Positions 7,487 through 9,913 of a stretch of DNA of 9,913 bases are shown here, in pieces. The position numbers and the translations under genes are program-made. This DNA is from an uncultured Clostridia bacterium (lineage in GTDB: Bacteria; Bacillota; Clostridia; Christensenellales; UBA1242). The DNA lies in assembly GCA_937891595.1 (NCBI GenBank), contig CALATF010000047.1, positions 1 to 9,913 of the forward strand. The letters run 5' to 3'. Numbering within the stretch: position 1 is the first letter of the stretch; each line of letters opens with the position of its first letter. The notes beneath the pieces were generated by a model, which was not told where the DNA came from, ran no database searches, and saw only the letters and a program-made list of their open reading frames with translations.

Positions 7487-7500
7487 AAATAAGTTCCTTT
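7484..7500 (-). promoter_or_regulatory. Ribosome binding site deciding the adhE start
   Basis: AAAGGAA (7494-7500, minus strand) lies seven bases before the ATG at 7484-7486. This argues for the 870-residue protein over the 881-residue extension from 7519. Confidence 0.75.
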
Positions 7501-7528
7501 TTAAATTTTGCCAAAGCAATATAAATAT

Positions 7529-7556
7529 ATTTTACCCAAAATATAAAATAAATCAA
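7529..7556 (-). promoter_or_regulatory. adhE: Candidate adhE promoter
   Basis: Minus strand: TTGATT (7551-7556, 4 of 6), a 16-base spacer and TAAAAT (7529-7534, 5 of 6). The predicted start near 7522 gives a leader of about 36 bases. No inverted repeat resembling a Rex site was seen around it. The sequence is so AT-rich that the call is only moderately secure. Confidence 0.5.
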
Positions 7557-7690
7557 AAGATTTATATGTTTTTACAGGTATTTTGCGTGCTATATTTATT
7601 GTTTTTTATGCTAAAAAGAAGTTTTTAACTAGTATTTTTAGTAAAAACATTTGGTTTGTTATTTTTTTATACATTTAAAACATATATAAA
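7557..7690. other. AT-rich divergent intergenic stretch between the adhE and asnA promoters
   Basis: No convincing gene. The only structure seen is a weak A-U hairpin at 7621-7648 (GTTTTT-ACTA against TAGT-AAAAAC, with one bulged A), which might be an operator or a remnant terminator. The hydrophobic frame crossing 7443-7628 overlaps the adhE start antisense and has no ribosome site, so I do not call it. Confidence 0.35.
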
Positions 7691-7693
7691 GTA

Positions 7694-7722
7694 TTGACAT
7701 TTTAAAAGTTAAAGACTAAAAT
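7694..7722 (+). promoter_or_regulatory. asnA: Promoter of the asnA leader
   Basis: A perfect TTGACA (7694-7699), a 17-base spacer and TAAAAT (7717-7722). A perfect TATAAT (7722-7727) follows but at 22 bases is too far from the -35 box. The start point would be near 7729, only some 22 bases ahead of the leader peptide start and about 265 bases ahead of asnA, so the long leader is transcribed as a control region. Confidence 0.8.
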
Positions 7723-7750
7723 ATAATAAAGAAAAGGAGCCATTATTTTT

Positions 7751-7834
7751 ATGTTTTTTTATTTAAATAATAATAACAACAATAATAATAATTTAATAAC
7801 ACATAAAAAATATGGGTTTCTTTTTGTTGTTTAA
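7751..7834 (+). CDS. asnA leader peptide with nine consecutive asparagines (putative attenuation peptide)
   Basis: A 27-residue open frame: MFFYL, nine Asn, then LITHKKYGFLFVV and TAA. AGGAG (7735-7739) stands 11 bases before the ATG. The Asn run (7766-7792) is written AAT x3, AAC x2, AAT x4: the mixture of synonymous codons suggests selection on the amino acid rather than a simple AAT repeat. It precedes a strong terminator and then the asparagine synthetase gene, as leader peptides of his, leu, thr and trp operons precede theirs. The likely role is to sense charged tRNA-Asn: ribosomes stall in the run when asparagine is short and alter the folding of the RNA downstream. The peptide itself probably has no other function. 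Not tested; the T-box found upstream of many Bacillota amino-acid genes is not seen here. Confidence 0.8.
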   Translation: MFFYLNNNNNNNNNLITHKKYGFLFVV

Positions 7835-7872
7835 ATTAAAAATTAAAAATTAAAACACCTTCTTGAAACCCA
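7813..7872 (+). promoter_or_regulatory. Putative antiterminator pairing of the asnA attenuator
   Basis: TGGGTTTC (7813-7820) is perfectly complementary to GAAACCCA (7865-7872), an 8-bp pairing with 3 G-C in a row. The second strand is the loop plus the top of the terminator hairpin, and it is transcribed before the terminator's 3' arm, so the pairing can form first. The first strand lies between the Asn codons and the leader stop codon: a ribosome stalled on Asn leaves it free, while a ribosome reaching the stop codon at 7832 covers it and lets the terminator form. This is a model from complementarity and position only. Confidence 0.55.
7835..7855 (+). repeat. Three tandem copies of ATTAAAA between the leader stop codon and the terminator
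   Basis: Exact 7-base units at 7835-7841, 7842-7848 and 7849-7855. The stretch is free of G and C and would be unstructured RNA, so it may act simply as a spacer; the last copy supplies the A residues at the base of the terminator stem. Confidence 0.8.
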
Positions 7873-7886
7873 AGAAGGTGTTTTTT
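7852..7886 (+). terminator. Attenuator (intrinsic terminator) in the asnA leader
   Basis: A 14-bp stem (7852-7865 with 7871-7884; core CACCTTCTTG/CAAGAAGGTG) with a 5-base AAACC loop, ending in a six-T run (7881-7886). It lies 17 bases after the leader peptide stop and 108 bases before asnA. There is no full-length gene between it and the promoter, so it must stop or regulate asnA transcription. Its loop is the target of the upstream TGGGTTTC strand. Confidence 0.88.
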
Positions 7887-7908
7887 AATACATAAAAGGA
7901 AGAAGAAT

Positions 7909-7944
7909 ATGAAAATTAATAATGCTTTGGCAAGCGAAAAGTAG
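7909..7944 (+). CDS. Possible second mini-ORF between attenuator and asnA (11 codons)
   Basis: ATG AAA ATT AAT AAT ... TAG encodes MKINNALASEK. AAAGGA sits about nine bases upstream, a respectable ribosome site. Two of the eleven codons are Asn. It could be a second sensing peptide, a translational stand-by for asnA, or chance; the AT-rich context makes chance plausible. Confidence 0.3.
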   Translation: MKINNALASEK

Positions 7945-7994
7945 ATTGTAAATAAATAATTATAATTAATAACAAATAATATGGAGAATATAAA

Positions 7995-8990
7995 ATGAAA
8001 TATGTAAAAGAAAAATATACTAAATTAGATATTATACAAAAACAAAAATACATAAAGGTAATTAAAGATAAATTTGAAAGATTTTTAGCAAAAGAGTTAG
8101 ACTTAACAAGAGTATCTGCCCCTCTTTTAGTAACACCAGAATCAGGTTTGCAAGATGATTTAAGCGGTGTGGAAAGAAAAGTTAGCTTTGATATTTTAAA
8201 AGATGGTAAAACTTTAGAAATCGTGCAATCTTTAGCAAAATGGAAAAGATTTGCTTTAGCAAAATATAAATTTCCGGTTCATAAAGGTTTATATACAGAT
8301 ATGACAGCTATTAGGCGTGATGATAAAATAGACCAAACGCATTCAATATATGTTGACCAGTGGGACTGGGAAAAAGTTATTTTAAAAGAAGATAGAAAGC
8401 TTGATTATTTAAAAAGTACAGTTAGAAAAATTGTTAAGGCTATTTGTAAAACAAGTGAGCATTTAACAAAATTAGGTTTTGATAGTGTTAAAATTGAAAA
8501 GAAAGCTTACTTTATAACTTCTCAAAAATTACTTGATATGTACCCAGATTTAGATGATAAGCAAAGAGAATACGAAATTACAAAAAAATACAAAACAGTA
8601 TTTATTATGCAAATAGGTGATGACTTAAGCGATGGTAAACCACATGATTTAAGAGCACCTGACTATGACGACTGGAGTTTAGATGGTGATTTACTATTTT
8701 ATCATGAAGTATTAGACATGCCTTTAGAAATTTCTAGTATGGGTATAAGGGTAGATAAAGAAACTTTATTAAAGCAAATAAAAAAATCTGGTAAACAAGA
8801 AAGACTAATGCTTGCTTACCATAAAGCAATTTTAGATGAATCTTTACCTTTAACAATAGGTGGGGGTATAGGTCAAAGTAGACTTTGTCAGTTATTGCTT
8901 GGCAGAGTTCACATAGGTGAAGTTCAAGCAAGTTACTGGGATAAGCAAACAATTGCAGATTGCCAAGAAGCGGGGATAGAATTGTTGTAA
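7995..8990 (+). CDS. asnA: Aspartate--ammonia ligase (ammonia-dependent asparagine synthetase A)
   Basis: A 331-residue cytoplasmic enzyme making asparagine from aspartate, ammonia and ATP, with a class-II aminoacyl-tRNA-synthetase-like fold. E. coli AsnA is 330 residues. Family blocks seen in order: GLQDDLSGVERKV (51-63), SLAKWKR (79-85), GLYTDMTAIRRDD, HSIYVDQWDWE (116-126), LSDGKPHDLRAPDYDDW (211-227), ISSMGIRVD (246-254) and GGGIGQSRL (289-297). The last two correspond to ATP-binding motifs 2 and 3 of the class-II fold. GGAG eight bases before the ATG supports the start. It is transcribed alone from the promoter at 7694 through the Asn-codon leader and attenuator, which fits end-product control by asparagine. 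A bidirectional terminator follows. Confidence 0.97.
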   Translation: MKYVKEKYTKLDIIQKQKYIKVIKDKFERFLAKELDLTRVSAPLLVTPESGLQDDLSGVERKVSFDILKDGKTLEIVQSLAKWKRFALAKYKFPVHKGLYTDMTAIRRDDKIDQTHSIYVDQWDWEKVILKEDRKLDYLKSTVRKIVKAICKTSEHLTKLGFDSVKIEKKAYFITSQKLLDMYPDLDDKQREYEITKKYKTVFIMQIGDDLSDGKPHDLRAPDYDDWSLDGDLLFYHEVLDMPLEISSMGIRVDKETLLKQIKKSGKQERLMLAYHKAILDESLPLTIGGGIGQSRLCQLLLGRVHIGEVQASYWDKQTIADCQEAGIELL

Positions 8991-9018
8991 ATAAAAGAAA
9001 TAAGTATGCAATTTTATA

Positions 9019-9049
9019 AAAAAACCTCTGGAAAATCCAGAGGTTTTTT
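9019..9049. terminator. Bidirectional terminator between asnA and the convergent gene
   Basis: A 14-bp stem (9019-9032 with 9036-9049; core ACCTCTGGA/TCCAGAGGT) with a 3-base AAA loop and A/T runs on both sides. It is the strongest hairpin in the window and ends two bases before the stop codon (9052-9054) of the minus-strand gene. Confidence 0.92.
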
Positions 9050-9051
9050 AT

Positions 9052-9768
9052 TTATTTAAAGGCAGAATCTAGAAATGAGCTACCATGTGTTTCTGAAACA
9101 ACTTGATTATATTTTAATTCTTCGACTACTTTTACAAAGTTTTCTTCTGGAGAATACTGACTTAGTGGAATAGCACATTCTTCGCGTTCTTCAATTTCAG
9201 GTTTTGTAAAATGGGAATTTGACGTTATTTCGTAATTTGCTTTTTCGGTTGTTGATTCGACAAGTTCTTTATCGAAAACACATTTTATTACGCTTATATC
9301 TGCTGATAAACTTAGTGAAATAGCCTCGCCATAACTTACGGCATCTTCTTTTGTTAAGAAAAAGTGTAAATACTTTTCGTTTTCATCATATTGTCTTTCA
9401 GAGTATACTCCATTTCTTTTTTCTGCATTTAATTTTATGAAATGTGCGCCAGATAAATCAGGAATTTCATCCGGGTTTGTTTTATATAATTCAAGTTTAT
9501 CTTTTTCTACAGCCCTATAAACAAAAGTTTTTCCCTCAGGAGCTTTATCTTCTGCTTTATCTTCCTTTGGTCTTCCTTGATGATAGTTATTTAAATAAGG
9601 TGTTCCCTCTTCCGTTGTTTCTAAACTATAGTACCAATCGTGATCGTCACAAACTGCATTTGCTCCGACTTCTTGCATTGTAGCTATTATACTTGCATCA
9701 TCTGGTAAAGAATCAGTGTTTCCTACCCAACATAATTCTGCGTTTCTATAAAATTTTATAAGTCCCAT
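9052..9768 (-). CDS. Hypothetical protein, two-part, possibly with an ADP-ribosyltransferase-like C-terminal part
   Basis: A 238-residue soluble protein I do not recognise. Residues 1-65 form an N-terminal part (MGLIKFYRNAELCWVG, and DDHDWYYSLE at 41-50). A charged linker follows (66-80, rich in Lys, Glu and Asp). From 81 there is a second part: TFVYRAV (81-87), YLHFFLTKEDAVSYG (133-147), VIKCVFDKELVE (160-171) and EIEEREECAIP (191-201). The order Arg-containing strand, hydrophobic strand ending in a Ser/Thr before an ED-A-x-x-Y/G helix, then a Glu-rich strand loosely recalls ADP-ribosyltransferase-like or HYD1/RES-like folds; this is a weak resemblance, not an assignment. The start is secure: AAGGAG lies five bases before the ATG. 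No signal peptide. It has its own strong promoter and is not in an operon within the window. Confidence 0.8.
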   Translation of the reverse strand: MGLIKFYRNAELCWVGNTDSLPDDASIIATMQEVGANAVCDDHDWYYSLETTEEGTPYLNNYHQGRPKEDKAEDKAPEGKTFVYRAVEKDKLELYKTNPDEIPDLSGAHFIKLNAEKRNGVYSERQYDENEKYLHFFLTKEDAVSYGEAISLSLSADISVIKCVFDKELVESTTEKANYEITSNSHFTKPEIEEREECAIPLSQYSPEENFVKVVEELKYNQVVSETHGSSFLDSAFK

Positions 9769-9772
9769 AACC

Positions 9773-9779
9773 CCTCCTT
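9773..9779 (-). promoter_or_regulatory. Strong ribosome binding site of the 238-residue protein
   Basis: AAGGAGG on the minus strand, four bases before the ATG at 9766-9768; the best Shine-Dalgarno match in the window. Confidence 0.8.
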
Positions 9780-9791
9780 ACTATTATTCCT

Positions 9792-9820
9792 ATTTTAACA
9801 TTAATTAGATGTTTTGTCAA
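9792..9820 (-). promoter_or_regulatory. Promoter of the 238-residue hypothetical protein
   Basis: Minus strand: perfect TTGACA (9815-9820), a 17-base spacer, and TAAAAT (9792-9797) with TGT immediately before it, an extended -10. The predicted start near 9785 gives a leader of about 17 bases. The -35 box abuts a GC-rich patch (9821-9829, CGCGACGGG) that stands out in otherwise AT-rich DNA and might be an operator. Confidence 0.8.
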
Positions 9821-9867
9821 CGCGACGGGTTTTTGATAAATATTTTGTAAAAATTTTTATAATTAAA

Positions 9868-9896
9868 TTGATTACCTTTTTTTTGTGTGATATAAT
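9868..9896 (+). promoter_or_regulatory. Rightward promoter for a gene beyond the right edge
   Basis: TTGATT (9868-9873), a 17-base spacer and a perfect TATAAT (9891-9896) preceded by TGA, an extended -10. The start point would be near 9903. No start codon for it is seen before the window ends. Confidence 0.6.
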
Positions 9897-9913
9897 CAGT
9901 TGTAAATTTTAAT

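Noticed and set aside
7443..7628. A 61-codon hydrophobic plus-strand frame crossing the adhE start and promoter
   Set aside because: It overlaps the adhE coding start antisense, lacks a ribosome site, and its hydrophobicity is expected from T-rich DNA.
7487..7690. Rex or FNR operator upstream of adhE
   Set aside because: Searched by eye for TTGTnA...TnACAA and TTGAT-N4-ATCAA palindromes; only unrelated AT-rich half sites found.
7729..7994. T-box riboswitch in the asnA leader
   Set aside because: No T-box consensus (AGGGUGGNACCGCG-like) or specifier-stem arrangement is visible; the leader ORF with Asn codons explains the terminator better.
9444..9683. Plus-strand frame opposite the 238-residue gene
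   Set aside because: Antisense to a gene with a strong promoter and ribosome site; no support of its own.

Overview
The window is AT-rich and uses the standard code. It carries glycyl-radical fermentation genes (pflB, pflA, adhE), ammonia-dependent asparagine synthetase (asnA), strong AGGAG-type ribosome sites, TTGACA/TATAAT-type promoters and compact hairpin plus T-run terminators. This points to an anaerobic, fermentative, low-GC Bacillota (Clostridia-like or a related gut lineage). I cannot place it more precisely. There is no insertion sequence, CRISPR array, rRNA or tRNA that I can see.

Layout. 1-1135 (+): C-terminal half of pyruvate formate-lyase (pflB), with the gene start off the left edge, followed by its own terminator. 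1288-3749 (-): four consecutive small genes of 182-195 or 200 codons. They are related to each other and belong to no family I recognise; they read leftward from a promoter near 3773-3800 and end in a terminator overlapping the last stop codon. 4025-4756 (+): PFL activase (pflA), with its own promoter divergent from the four-gene cluster. 4874-7486 (-): the fused aldehyde/alcohol dehydrogenase adhE, sharing a bidirectional terminator with pflA. 7694-8990 (+): asnA preceded by a long leader. 9052-9768 (-): a 238-residue protein of unknown function with a very good promoter. A rightward promoter at 9868-9896 presumably serves a gene beyond the right edge.

How the genes fit together. PflA installs the glycyl radical on PflB, which splits pyruvate to acetyl-CoA and formate; AdhE reduces acetyl-CoA to ethanol and regenerates NAD+. 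So the left two thirds is a mixed-acid/ethanol fermentation locus, but the usual pflB-pflA adjacency is broken by the four-paralog block on the opposite strand.

The two most interesting items are these. (1) The asnA leader encodes a 27-residue peptide with nine consecutive asparagine codons, written with both AAT and AAC. It is followed by a strand that can pair with the loop of a strong terminator just upstream of asnA. This is the architecture of ribosome-mediated transcription attenuation by Asn-tRNA supply, in a group where a T-box would be expected; no T-box motif is visible. (2) The four tandem paralogs form an apparently undescribed helical protein family with a conserved Leu-Pro motif, arranged in an outer-pair/inner-pair pattern. 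A lesser item is a well-spaced internal ribosome site in adhE that could yield a free iron alcohol dehydrogenase domain.
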